NCBI GenBank assembly: GCA_947044405.1
Contig: CAMRHE010000115.1
Coordinates: forward strand, 930,001-994,000
Source of the DNA: Leptodactylus fallax
Taxonomy: Eukaryota > Chordata > Amphibia > Anura > Leptodactylidae
Direction of reading: 5' to 3'
DNA length: 64,000 nucleotides
Shown here: piece after piece, positions 12,876 to 25,700 of the stretch
How positions within the stretch are numbered: the stretch's first letter is position 1
Layout of the letters: each line of letters begins with the position of its first letter
The notes under the pieces: model-generated
Seen by the model: only the letters and a program-made list of their open reading frames with translations
The model's database searches: none
What the model was told of the DNA's origin: nothing
Program-made: the position numbers and the translations under genes

Positions 12876-13172
12876 CTGCTCCACTGATTCCGACACAGTT
12901 GAAACTTTTTTTCTCTAGACCTATTCCTTAAATATCAGTGCAGGTTGTTTTGATGTCTCCTATGATGTTAGGTGGGTGGCTGTGGGCTACAATAGACAAG
13001 AGCCGATTGGACAATGATAGAGGGCTCAGAAGCTTGCCCCCTTGTCTACTCAGGCTAGGGACCACCCACCTGACAGTACAGAGCCTACTTAGCATATCAG
13101 GCACCAAAATCAACTGCAGTTATTACTCGGGAACGGTGGGGCTAGAGAAAAAATTCCAACTGCACCAGAAAC
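12876..13172. repeat. Palindromic MITE-like element, family 1 copy 2
   Basis: Shares GCTCCACTGATTCC, CACCTGACAGTACAGAG, AGGCACCAAAATCAACTGCAG and GAACGGTGGGG with the copy at 6148-6483. The arms are more diverged than in that copy, which suggests an older insertion. Confidence 0.65.
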
Positions 13173-15880
13173 AATCAAGCAATACATGTATACAGAATGG
13201 GGAGAGGGACTAAAGCCACTGACAGACTCCTCTGACAACAGTTTATTTCAACCAAAAACTAAATCATGGGAGTGTACGGAGTCCTCCAAACACAGTTTGG
13301 TTGAAATCGATTGGTTCGGCCAATACTAATATGTATGTTCAGCTTTAGTTCCAAATCAAACCTTGTTAATTAAGCAAGTGAAGACCAAAACAAGAGTTAA
13401 AAAGGAATAATATGTTGAACGACTTTGCAATAGAAATCCAGATGGCCACCTGTCCCTAGTCCTATACCTAACAGGATGCTTATTTATGCTTCTCATTGTT
13501 GGAAACTAAACTCCCTTTAGTCGCATGTTGCTTCATCATCCTCTTTTACCATAGTGTCCCCAGAAAGTATATATAATATTGAGATGATTTTGTCATGCAA
13601 TTAAAAACTTCCTATAGGACACCAGAACGTATTGGGTTTCTCACATCTGGTCATTCTTCTCCAAGGGACTATTCAAGTTTATCGAATTACGTATGTATGT
13701 TTCTAGGTTTCTGGAGGTTCTCAGATCTGGAAATGTACGAGATAATCCTATGGATGATGGTAATCTTTTCCTCATCCAGACATGATTAAGTAAATGAGGC
13801 AATAGATTGACACAGATTGAGATATAATTTGGTGCAGAAATAGTTTATTGCATGTTATTCTTAAATTGTGGCTCTTTTTACGATTTCTTTTATATCATTC
13901 AATGGAAATCATTTTTTGTCTGCAGTAGTATAAATACTAGTAGTAGTAGTTTCTTAATTTTTTTCACTTCTCCTTAACCCCTTAAATGGTCACTAACTTT
14001 TCAGACAACTTAGTGTCATTTAATAAAGCATGTGATTCTGGACCAAAATGTAATGTATTTTAATTTAAAAAGTTGCTGCTTTCTGTCTGGAAAAACATTT
14101 CTAAAGTTCCTGCCACTAGGTGTCTCCCTTCTACCTAATTTGCAGTTCACACCCTGTTACAAGGGAACTACTGTCTATAGATGCAAGACAGCTTTACAGT
14201 GAGTAGAGGGGGTAGGTTTTGTTCTCTCTACACACAGTGAATGCAGAGGGGAGGGGTTGATTCTCCTCACAGCATTTCACAAACTGCTTTCTCTGTGCAC
14301 TGGACTGAACATTCTGTACAATGTAAGACAAGTTTAGTTGTGTACTTGTATATACATCTGGCTGCTTGTGTTATTACAGATGGGATATTATTCTCAAACA
14401 TCAAGCAGCTTTCTTGACTGAACTTATAGATTGCTCTTTTCAGGGATCACTTTAGCTGCATTCTTGCATGTATTTGCCCTATATTACATAATATAACAGT
14501 TCAAGGATACTGGTTCTTCTATATTATGTTCACTGAGGCTTTTCTTGGCTATTTGTTTGCTATTTTATAGTTATTCCTGGCAGAATTACATGTAAAAGTA
14601 GTAGTAGCAGTAGTAATGGATAGGAAAGGGGACAGCCTGCTCCTTCTTAGGAATGCCTCCTGTTTCAGGGAGAAACGTAAAATGTGCTGCAGCCATAGTG
14701 TGATTATTAGCAGCAGGAAAACTGATAGGACACCATGTAAGAAGGCTTATAAGTCATAGAACAGACTGCCCAGCAAGACCCTGCACATATTTCAGCTTTT
14801 CATGAAAAGTCAGGAATTCTTCAAGGACACATTCTAGTTTTGGCATTAAGGCTCGGCGACTTTTTTGGGGGGACCGCTTGAAAAAATTGTACATTCAGTC
14901 AGTTTTCATGGTGTACACTCTGCATTAGAAATGATATGATGACTTTTTCCGTTGGGTCATTATGATTAGGGTGATTGCATATTTACATTGGTTTCATTAT
15001 GTTTTACCACTCTTACTGAAAAAAACATAATTTTTGCAAAAATAAATGATTTACTATTGGAGATCACATTCTGACGTCCATTGTGACTTCTTTACGTTTT
15101 TTGTTGATGGGCTATGTGAGGGCTCTTTGTTTCTGAAGCAACTTGTACTTTTTAATGGTATGTTCAACTCTTTAATCAGGAGAGGTAATGGTAAGGAATA
15201 AATACCATTATTTTTGGATAATTCAGACCCAGTTGTTAATTTACTCATAAATTGCCAGGAGGAATTAAAGAGGAGATTGTTATGTAATGTCTGGACAGCA
15301 GGCAGGTCTTCTTTAAGCATCCACAAAAACTAATTCATTTCACCATCCTTTGAAACAGAAAGGAATTTTAGTCTGAGGTTATATAATGAAATGCAAAAGA
15401 AAAGTCAGTGTTATATAACCTTATTTTTGCTGTAACTCATTAAGTCTGTTATAACATTTTCTTTAGCCAGGTCTTCTGAAGTTCGGAAACAGATTTTCCT
15501 TTCATCCATAAACAGGGAACAATGAATAGCATTCTGTAAATGTTGCTTAAACGTAATGTATCCTCTTAATGTTACACAGTATTAAAATAAACGTTTTCAT
15601 TATAAAGACAATCGGCCCACATTTATCAATGTATTTGCTCCTTTGTTGGCACTTTTTACTCCAACATAATGCCTTATCTGGTATGGTACACTTTTTTTCG
15701 GATAGGGGATAAATTGAAATTACCGATATACCCCTTTAATTTGAAGCCACCACAACGTGCACACAGCCTGTGGTACTGTCTATACAGACAATGCAGGAAG
15801 TGACTCCCGTATGGCTGTCCCCAGGGAAGTTTGGAAAAATAAAAAATAAATAGCAACAACATTAAAAATAAAACAGTTTA
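13173..15880. other. No gene recognised
   Basis: Intergenic. A run of TAG/AGT trinucleotides is visible near 13925-13950 and another near 14598-14616. No coding exon with good splice sites was recognised. Confidence 0.5.
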
Positions 15881-16440
15881 AGGCTAAGGCCCCACGTGCC
15901 GTCCCGCAGCAAAAAAGTGCTGCAGGAAAAACCCATCACGGTTCTTTTCGCAGCACTTTGCACAGAAAGTTTGCAGAGGTTTCCTCTGTGGACTTTCTGC
16001 TTCAATTATATCTATAGGGAAACTGCTGGCGTTTCTGTAGATATAATTGACATGCTGTGATTTCCGAAACTGCAACGGTTTTGGAAATTGCCGTGTGTCC
16101 ACACCACTTATTTTACCACTTTGCTGTGAATGTAAAATGCCATGTTTTTTTCTGTGGCATTTCTGCCGCAGGCTAAGCATGGTGTTTACACAACACGGGC
16201 CCTGACCTAAGGTTGAGGCCACACGTTGCGGAAACACAGCTTTTTGTGTTGCAGATTTTGCTGTGTTTTTTTGAGCCAAAGCCAGGAGTGGATTGAACAG
16301 AAGGGAGAAGTATAAGAAACTTTCTATATATTTCCCATTCCTTTTTAAGCCAGTCTTGACTTTGTGTAAAAAAAAAAAAATCGCAGCAAAATCTGCAACA
16401 AAAAAGCTGTGTTTCCACAAAGCCCCAAGTTCTTTATACA
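15880..16440. repeat. Frog-type interspersed repeats, adjacent, one palindromic
   Basis: The first part begins TAAGGCCCCACGTGCCGTCC (15886) and is related in reverse orientation to 28205-28400. The second part (about 16205-16435) folds back: GAAACACAGCTTTTTGTGTT and GCAGATTTTGCTG are mirrored by CAGCAAAATCTGCAAC and AAAAAGCTGTGTTTCC. A copy of the second type lies at 47910-48150. A 205-codon minus-strand open frame over both is a by-product. Confidence 0.6.
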
Positions 16441-16618
16441 CCATTTTTCTGCTTTCTGGTGTGTCATCATGAAAGATGGCATACTTTGGTATTGCACACA
16501 TTTAGACATGTTCCATTATTAAAAATACCAAATTTTCTCAAGTTTGCTTTCCGGACCTTTTTTAAACTTAGAAAATTCACTTGCATGTGCTAGGTCCTAA
16601 CATGGATGCCTATATTTA

Positions 16619-16835
16619 TAATTGTGCTAAAAAGTTTACAAACCTCTGCAGATTTTTTTGTTTTTTGGCCTTTTTTCAGAGAATATGAATGATAACACAA
16701 AAACTTTTTCTCCACTCATGGTTAGTGGTTGGTTGAAGCCACTTATTGTCAAACTTCTGTGTTTTCTCTTTTTAAATCATAATGACAACCAAAAACATCA
16801 AAATGACCCTGTTCAAAAGTTCACATACCCTGGTG
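16619..16835 (+). repeat. Left inverted repeat of the complete Tc1 element
   Basis: Outer motif at 16619-16645 and inner motif GTTCACATACCC near 16819-16831. It mirrors the right repeat, including GGTTAGTGGTTGGTTGAAGC. Confidence 0.88.
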
Positions 16836-17025
16836 ATTTTGGCCTGATAACAAACATGCCCAGAAGTTGACACAAAGGGGTTTGAATGGCCACTAAAGGT
16901 AACATCCTCACCTGTGACCTGTTTGCTTGTAATCAGTGTATGTGCATAAAAGCTGACTGAGTTTCTGGGATCCAGACAGACTGTGCATCTTTCCTCCAGC
17001 CACTGACGTTTCTGAATTGTGAGTC

Positions 17026-18048
17026 ATGGGGAAAGCAAAAGAATTGTCCACGGATCTATGGGAAAAGGTAGTTGAACTGTATAAAACAGGAAAGGGATAC
17101 AAAAAGATATCCAAGGAATTGATAATGCCAGTCAGCAGTGTTCAAACTGTGATTAACAAATGGAAACTCAGGGGCTCTGTAAAAACCAAACCATGGCCAG
17201 GTAGACCAACCAAATTTTCGGCCACAACTGCCCAGAAAATTGTTCAGGATGTAAAAAAAACCCCACACATAATATCAGCTGAAATACAGGACTCTCTGAA
17301 AACTATTAGTGTAGCTGTTTCAAGATGCACAATAAGGAGGCACTTGAAGAAAAATGGGCTGCATGGTCGAGTTGCCAGAAGAAAGCCATTACTGCGCAAA
17401 TGCCACAAAGAATCTCACCTTCAATATGCCAATCAGCACATAGACAAGCCTCAAAACTTCTGGAACAAGGTAATTTGGAGTGATGTGTCAAAAATCGAAC
17501 TTTTTGGCCACAACCATAAACGTTACATTTGGAGAGGTGTCATCAAGGCCTATGATGAAAGGAACACCATTCCTACTGTAAAGCATGGAGGTGGATCACT
17601 GATGATGTGGGGATGTGTGAGCTTCAAAGGCACAGGAAACTTGGTCAAAGTTGAAGTAAAGATGAATGCAGCACGTTATCAGCAAATAATGGAGGCAGAT
17701 TTGCACCCATCAGCCAGGAAGCTGCGCATGGGACGTACTTGGACGTTCCAACATGACAATGATCCAAAACACAAGGCCAAGTCGACCTGTCATTGGCTAC
17801 AGCAGAAGAAAGTGAAGGTTCTGGAGTGGCCATCTCAGTCTCCTGACCTTAATATCATTGAGCCACTCTGGGGAGATCTCAAGCGCGCAGTACATGCAAG
17901 ACAGCCCAGGAATTTACAGGAACTGGAGACTTTTTGCCAAGAAGAATGGGCAGTTTTACCATCTGAGAAAATAAAGAGCCTCATCCACAACTACCACAAA
18001 AGACTTCAAACTGTCATTGATGTTAGAGGGGGCAATACACGGTATTAA
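17026..18048 (+). CDS. Tc1-family transposase, intact DD34E
   Basis: Cut-and-paste transposase of 340 aa, the usual length for Tc1 transposases (about 340). It would act in the nucleus on the flanking inverted repeats and insert at TA. Residues 1-60 hold paired-type helix-turn-helix DNA-binding sequence (GYKKISKELIMPVSSVQTVI), with a GRPTK AT-hook-like motif at 59-63. The catalytic triad is present: D153 (WSDVSKIELFG), D244 (FQHDNDPKH) and E279 (SPDLNIIEPLW), with exactly 34 residues between D244 and E279. A Gly-rich block ([12 protein letters not shown]) lies at 187-197, and the end is RGGNTRY. The residue after D153 is Val, where I expect Glu in relatives. The start ATG fits the family start. 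Whether it is expressed or active is unknown. Confidence 0.95.
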   Translation: MGKAKELSTDLWEKVVELYKTGKGYKKISKELIMPVSSVQTVINKWKLRGSVKTKPWPGRPTKFSATTAQKIVQDVKKTPHIISAEIQDSLKTISVAVSRCTIRRHLKKNGLHGRVARRKPLLRKCHKESHLQYANQHIDKPQNFWNKVIWSDVSKIELFGHNHKRYIWRGVIKAYDERNTIPTVKHGGGSLMMWGCVSFKGTGNLVKVEVKMNAARYQQIMEADLHPSARKLRMGRTWTFQHDNDPKHKAKSTCHWLQQKKVKVLEWPSQSPDLNIIEPLWGDLKRAVHARQPRNLQELETFCQEEWAVLPSEKIKSLIHNYHKRLQTVIDVRGGNTRY

Positions 18049-18266
18049 GAACTGGGGTATGTGAACTTTTGAACAGGGTCATTTGATGTTTTTGGTTGTC
18101 ATTATGATTTAAAAAGAGAAAACACAGAAGTTTGACAATAAATGGCTTCAACCAACCACTAACCATGACTGGAGAAAAAGTTCTTGTGTTATCATTCATA
18201 TTTTCTGAAAAAAGGCCAAAAAAACAAAAAAATCTGCCGGGGTATGTAAATTTTTTAGCACAACTG
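18045..18266 (-). repeat. Right inverted repeat of the complete Tc1 element
   Basis: The inner motif GGGTATGTGAACTTTTGAAC near 18055 and the outer motif ending at 18266 mirror the left repeat. It begins at the transposase stop codon. Confidence 0.88.
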
Positions 18267-18630
18267 TATGTATTCATGCTTCAGTATGTTAGAGAATCCT
18301 CATGTCTACTAGTGATTAAAGAGAACTTTACACTACTGCACAAAAATTGTAATGTATTGGTAAATCGCAAGTTAGAACAATAGCTAAAGTTTGATCAAGA
18401 TTTTTTTTTTCTTATCTATATATTTGCAATTTATTTTAATAAGCTATATTACAAAGTTTCTTATATTCAGCTCCACTATCCATTTATGAAAAGTTGTTTT
18501 ATAATTGGAGATACACATTAAAGGTGGAGCCAAAATGGAACCATAGCAATGACAGTCATATTGGTTGGCACTATAAAATGTAGTTTCTTGATAAAATGCC
18601 ACTGTGGTATTGGCACAACATGCTATAAGG

Positions 18631-18873
18631 CAGTGGTTCTCAACCTGCGGTACCCCCAGACTCCCTGTAATGGTAGTTTGTGGAGTTTGCGACCGACGTA
18701 CTACTATTAAACTGTGGGGTCTCTTCAGACCGTCAGAGTATAATAAGTGGAGTCACAGGGGAGGTGGGTAAACATAACAAACAGTGTTACTCACTTCCCC
18801 TGAAGGCTTATTGAACATTTTTTAGTGATTGCTACTTTTGGGGTGCTTCACATAAAAAGGCTGAGAACCACTG
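18631..18873. mobile_element. Non-autonomous hAT element with 8-bp target duplication
   Basis: The terminal inverted repeats are CAGTGGTTCTCAACCTGCGG and, read inward from the right, CAGTGGTTCTCAGCCTTTTT. They are flanked by CTATAAGG (18623-18630) and CTTTAAGG (18874-18881), an 8-bp duplication with one difference. The termini resemble hAT/Charlie-type ends. No coding capacity. Confidence 0.82.
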
Positions 18874-19296
18874 CTTTAAGGTGACCACCAATATGGCTGA
18901 ACTTCCTGTTGTCATGCTGCAAAATTGGGCACCAATTGGAACCTCTCATTCAAAGCCAAGTGTCATTTGGACCCCTTGGCCTGTACACTTGGTCCTGTGC
19001 CTGAAGCCTAAGTCATGATTTTAAACACCCACAACCATTGAACTGCACCATACCAGAAGACACGGACAGTTACATTTCTATACTTGGCACAAAATGTAAC
19101 ATACAGTATCAGATCTTAGCACTCCAGACTTCATTAGATCCCCAGATCAGCAAACTACATCAGACTTCACCAGATCCCAACATCCATAGTTGAGACACCA
19201 GATACTGACCACTCAGAATAACCTCAGACTGAGCACTTCGTCTGACTGTCCATGCTACAGACCTCTCCTTGTCAATCTATAATATTGACTCAGCAG

Positions 19297-19883
19297 TAGA
19301 GATGGACAAACTGCTTTGTTCCCAGCCAGGTATCACACGAATGTACCGAATTGTTCCGGTTTTAATGAAACCGAACAAATGGAGATTTGTCTTGGGCAAA
19401 TTAGAATGGCTGCCGCAACATACATTGCAGTAAATTATTATAATATGGGGTATCTTCAGAGCTCAGAGTATAATAGGTGAAGTCCCAGGGGAGGTGAAAA
19501 AGAATATAAAACATTTATAATCATTTTTCGTCGCTTCTTCTGGGTCTCCTCACAGCATTGGGCGCTCTCCTAGTGATGTCATGCGCCCGGGTGACCATTA
19601 AGGCCTTTGATTGGGCCACAGCAGTCACATTGGCAGGCACAATGACAGGCGAATCACAGGCCTCAGCGGTGACCCCAGGCATATAAAATCCAAGTTGTGC
19701 TAGATGTGACGAAGAGGTCCACAAGAGGTGAGGGAAGGTGAGTATAAATGTTTATTCTTTTACATTTCCCCTGTGCCTCCACCTATTATACTCTGGGATC
19801 TGAAGAGACCCAGAACAAATCTGGGACCCAAGCCACCCGAACCCAAAATGAAACTCGAAATTTTGAGAGGATCACTGTCTCTA
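19297..19883. mobile_element. Palindromic hAT-type MITE with perfect 8-bp duplication
   Basis: The ends are TAGAGATGGACAAACTGC and, inward from the right, TAGAGACAGTGATCC. The flanking CTCAGCAG is identical on both sides (19289-19296 and 19884-19891). The arms share GAGTATAATAGGTG and CAGGGGAGGTG-like motifs. The element is 587 bp with no transposase. Confidence 0.82.
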
Positions 19884-20849
19884 CTCAGCAGGTAGGACTT
19901 CTGTAGCTCAAGAGAAGTTTGCTGATAAATGGTCATATGAAATAGAAATCTTCATAAAGAAGAGCACTTCCATCTGACAACTTTACTTGCCACGGTTATG
20001 GGGTACTAAAAGAATATGAAGCTTGAATACTTGTTGGCATACTTACATTTGATGCTCAATGCAGTCAAGAAATGGGTTAAACTTGACTTGTGAAGGTGAG
20101 GTGTGTCACAGGAAAGCGCTGCATTGACTGCTGTGTGTTTGACATGTTACAAGACAGCTTCAATATCTGCTCACAGATACCCATTTTATCTGGCCCTGGG
20201 CATTTCAGGAATTTCCTGAGTATTATTAACTAACCCTCCACTAAAACGGAGTCATAACCAACTAATATTTAGTCTTATAGATGATAACCCCCTCAGGAAG
20301 ATGTTTGGAGTAGACTCCAAGAATATTCCTTTGAGTTGTAGCAAACTGCATTAATTCATAGAAATACATTTTACAGAGTCTCCTCGACCAACCTGTACAC
20401 ATGGAAATTCTGTACCTTCTCCACTACTTATGTCCACATGTTGCGTAACTACCATAGAAGTCATGAGTCAACTGAGTTTATAATATCTGTGCCAAAAAAC
20501 ATGCACATATGTACTGCATAACATGTTTTATGAGACTAAATGCCAAAGCTAAAGGGGTTCTCGAGAAAGAGAAAAATGCTACAATAATAATGTATTAAAA
20601 ACACTTTCTATTGAATACTGTTAAAAGCTGATTACTTATGTCTCAATGATAGGGCTGAGGATTCCTACATATGGCTTATACTTTATGAATAAGATACATG
20701 GACATAGCAGCAGGTAGATAAGAAAGAAAATCAGTTATGTAATGTTGTAGTCAGAGCTGTGGACAGAGGTCACATTTAACCAGGGGGTCTCATTGCAAAA
20801 CTTGTAATGGGGCCCCACTCTACTAAGAATACCATAAGCACCCTCCTCT

Positions 20850-21240
20850 GTTTATGCTCCAACATTACCTCACAGGATATGATGCCGTATCAGACTAGCT
20901 TTATATGTCCAGGCACCATCTACACGTTGAAGGACACGACTGGTGACGGCTCATACAGCTTTATATATGTGTAATGACAGTAACCTCTATTACAAAATTG
21001 TTTGACCATTGTATAAGCAATGCTACCTCCGATGCCGCCCCTGCTCCCTCCTGTGTCACCCCCTCTACCTCATAGATTGTAAGCTCTTGCGAGCAGGACC
21101 CTCAGTCCTAGTGTGTGAATTGACTATTTCTTTGTAATGTATCTTTTTTTGTCAGTACTTGAACCCTAAAAGTTGTACAGTGCTGCGGAATATGTTGGCG
21201 CTATATAAATAAAATGTATTATTATTATTATTATTATTAT
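20850..21240 (+). mobile_element. 5'-truncated L2-type LINE 3' end
   Basis: Matches closely the 3' untranslated end of the L2 element at 54.5-58.6 kb: CACAGGATATGATGCCGT, TATGTCCAGGCACCATCT, CAAAATTGTTTGACCATTG and TGTTGGCGCTATATAAATAAA. It ends in an ATT microsatellite (about 21216-21240), the usual kind of L2 tail. Confidence 0.9.
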
Positions 21241-21284
21241 AAGCATCAATTTGAGAACTAGAAAAAAGTATTATTTTGGTTTAC

Positions 21285-21694
21285 ATTACACACAGGGATA
21301 ATGGACATAGTGTACATAGTGATGTCACATTAAAAGGATGATGTCACAGTACACGAATAATACATACAGTGATGTCACAGTACATGGATAATACACACAG
21401 TGATTTCATAGTACCAGGATAATGCACACAGGGACGACACAGTACAGGGATAATAAACACAGTAATGCCACAGTACTAGGATAATGCACACAGTGATGTC
21501 ACAGTACACGGATAATACATACAGTGATGTCACAGTACTAGGATAATGTACACAGTGTTGTCACAGTATAGGCATAATACACAGAATCATAAAACAGCAC
21601 AGAGATAATATATACAATGATGTCACAGTACATGGATAATGCTCACTATGACATTATAGCACAGGGATAATGCATACACAAAAAGATCACTATG
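21285..21694. repeat. Minisatellite, about 31-bp unit, about 13 copies
   Basis: Diverged units of the form GTGATGTCACAGTAC followed by an AGGATAATACACACA-like half. The array was split by a Tc1 insertion and resumes at 23332 (CACTGTGACATCACAGCAT). Each good unit contains the palindrome TGATGTCA, which resembles a CREB/AP-1 site; that resemblance alone is no evidence of function. Confidence 0.88.
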
Positions 21695-21696
21695 TA

Positions 21697-23331
<1,635 letters not shown>

Positions 23332-23362
23332 TACACTGTGACATCACAGCATATGAAGAAAG
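23332..23362. repeat. Right remnant of the minisatellite after the Tc1 insertion
   Basis: TACACTGTGACATCACAGCA continues the 31-bp unit interrupted at 21694, which places the Tc1 insertion inside the array. Confidence 0.8.
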
Positions 23363-23883
23363 TAAGTCTCTTAGTTGTTGGACCCCACAACAGCTGCTCT
23401 GTCTGCTATCCTGGTAGTTACACTCATCGCTGTGGAGTTGGAGTCAATTTTGGGTGGAGTCAGAGCCAGTGAAAACTTACTCCAACTATGTCTTCAAAAT
23501 AAAAATAATTCAATAATATATTATATTTTATTACTATTGTAGAATGTATTAAATGCAGATTTTTATATTTACTTTTATACACATTTAATAAAGTTTAGAA
23601 ATTTTAACCCCTTATAGTACCATTATGTAAGTGCATGTCATGAACTGATAGTGTATTTGTAATCAATAGCAGGGGCCTGGCTGTGACAGCTGGGCTATTG
23701 TTATAACTGCTAGCATCACCGAATCTTCAGATGTTGGTAACTCCTACATAGGCCCCCAGGTGTACAATCTGCATCTGTCTATTAGGCTATGTCAGAGGTG
23801 TGGACTGATAGGTTGTCCGTCAAAACTCTATAGACATGCTGTAATACCTTGGAAGAGTAATACTAAAAGTAGTGAAACATAAA

Positions 23884-23953
23884 AATATCTATATATATAT
23901 ATCTATATATATATATAGATATATATATATATCTATATATCTATATATATATT
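23884..23953. repeat. AT-rich compound microsatellite
   Basis: Interrupted TATATA and TATCTA units with local self-complementarity. Confidence 0.95.
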
Positions 23954-24470
23954 TGGTTGCACTGTTATTTTGCACAGCAAAAAGCCCTCATCAAGAGAAA
24001 AAATCTAAAAGTTATGACTTTTGGAGTCAGAGCAAGAATGAGAGTCAGACTCTGGAAATACACATAGCTTTATGCATAAACAGAAAATTAAAATTTTTGT
24101 ACCAAAATTATTAATAATTAACAGTCTTACCTTAACTGAGATTACCGGTCATAGAAAAGAATATACGATTTCCAGATATTAGTTTCTAGTAACAACAGTA
24201 TTTGGCAAATTGGTTGGTTGGTCAGAAGTGCTTGACTTCTATGGGTGAAGGATTCCATCATTCCAAAATCTGCTCACTGAAAAGAAGACCAATATAAAAT
24301 TGTGCATCCTTGGCCTGTCCTTTATGTTATCTATCGAATTCAAAGTCAATTTGAGTATTAGAGGTGCAGCTTTTGGAAAGTTGAGACAAATGGTACCGAT
24401 ACGCCTGGCTTGATGAACTCCAGCTTTAGGTTTTTCATAGATTGTAGGACTATGCTAAAAAGAACATTTT

Positions 24471-24875
24471 ATGATCCCAAGCATCTGTTATAGGTCAACA
24501 CTGCAGCTTGGGGGAGATAGCAGTAAGATGGGGTGTGATGTATTCTCATTGCACACTATGGGCCCTTCAAATAAAGCCCACCATCCTATGAATGCCACAG
24601 AACATATGCATATAGTTATTACCAGTCATGTGCAACCTTTCATGGCAGCAATGTATGGACTATTTCAACAGGATATTGCCCCAGGCTTAGATATTCATGG
24701 AATGGATCCACAAATATGAGAATACATGTAGCTTAATGGAGTAGCCTTTCCACTTTCCAGATCCTAGTCCAATTGAACAGATGTGTGATATGATGGAACA
24801 AAGTGTTCAGAACAGAGAGGTTATGCCAGCCAATTCAACATCAATGTAGGGGTTATGGGCCAGTAACCATCTGGA
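24471..24875 (+). pseudogene. Heavily eroded Tc1-type transposase remnant
   Basis: The first frame reads HVQPFMAAMYGLFQQDIAP, which fits the block around the second catalytic Asp (FQQDNA) of one Tc1 branch. Further on, another frame reads DPSPIEQMCDMMEQSVQNRE, matching the SPDLNPIEHxWDxLxxRV block with the catalytic Glu. At least two frame changes and stops separate the parts. No terminal repeats were recognised. The match is from memory of the family. Confidence 0.55.
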
Positions 24876-25700
24876 AATTTTTGAATCTATTCTTTTTATG
24901 CCCTGATAGTTTGGAGATTGAGATGATGTGAATAGAAATTATGGTGAAAAATAATATTCAGAACTCAACTTTCTTGTTATTTTATGTTCAGGACAAGGTG
25001 GACCTAATAGTAGAGGTAGGGGTCCAGCCAACCCAGAAATGCGTAGCTTCTTCAATAGACATATGGTATTTATTACTCATGTGATCATCTCTGCTTGCAT
25101 CGTCTTCTTTCTCATTTGGGTCATTATAGTTGAATCATGTAACTTTGTATAAAGCACCTAATAAAAATTAAGGCTGTTCTTTATGCTTTACTTGTTTGCT
25201 TCTTGGAGTTTTTACAAGTTCTTTAAGAAGGAAATTAAGAAAATAAAAACCAGTCTCACTAATATTGCTACAGAAATTCTAATTATATTGGGTAAATCTA
25301 ATCACAATGGAGACAAGTCAATTCCTTTAATGGGCTCTCCTCTGCATTCTTCTATCAGCATGGTGGTGCAGGGTAACAACTTCACCACACTCTGCCCCTA
25401 GCTAGCACCAAGTTCTCTTAAGTCTAGTTAGTGCAACATGCCAACCTTGTGTACCACCCGGAAGGCTCTCATTCTTTTGTAGTCACAACCCAGTAGTACT
25501 ACAGAATACCATGGGCTCTCGTTTAGCTGACCTGTAATACAAAAGTACATACTGCACTATATATACATGTATGTACACAGAGACATGCACACACAGGAAG
25601 CTATTTACAAAGGATACCTCCCAGTCCACGCCTGTAAATGGAAGCCACACAGTTCAAGGTCTATAGTTTGGAATACTGGGTATCATCCTCTACATTCCAG

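Larger units (their letters stand above)
16619..18266 (+). mobile_element. Complete Tc1/mariner IR/DR transposon with intact transposase
   Basis: A 1648-bp element flanked by TA on both sides (16617-16618 and 18267-18268). The termini pair as inverted repeats: TAATTGTGCTAAAAAGTTTAC on the left against CAGTTGTGCTAAAAAATTTAC read inward from the right. The inverted repeats run about 215 bp each with few differences. Each holds an inner copy of the terminal motif (GTTCACATACCC near 16819 and GGGTATGTGAAC near 18055), an IR/DR layout. The transposase is open throughout, so this is the best-preserved mobile element in the window. Confidence 0.95.

Noticed and set aside
15884..16501. 205-codon minus-strand open frame
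   Set aside because: It spans two interspersed repeats, one of them palindromic, that recur elsewhere in the window; no protein family features.
21060..21110. tRNA or promoter-like element near the L2 tail
   Set aside because: The sequence is the L2 3' UTR (same text at 58450-58500); no cloverleaf or A/B boxes were made out.
21285..21694. CRISPR-like array
   Set aside because: The repeats are contiguous 31-bp units without unique spacers, in vertebrate DNA; this is a minisatellite.
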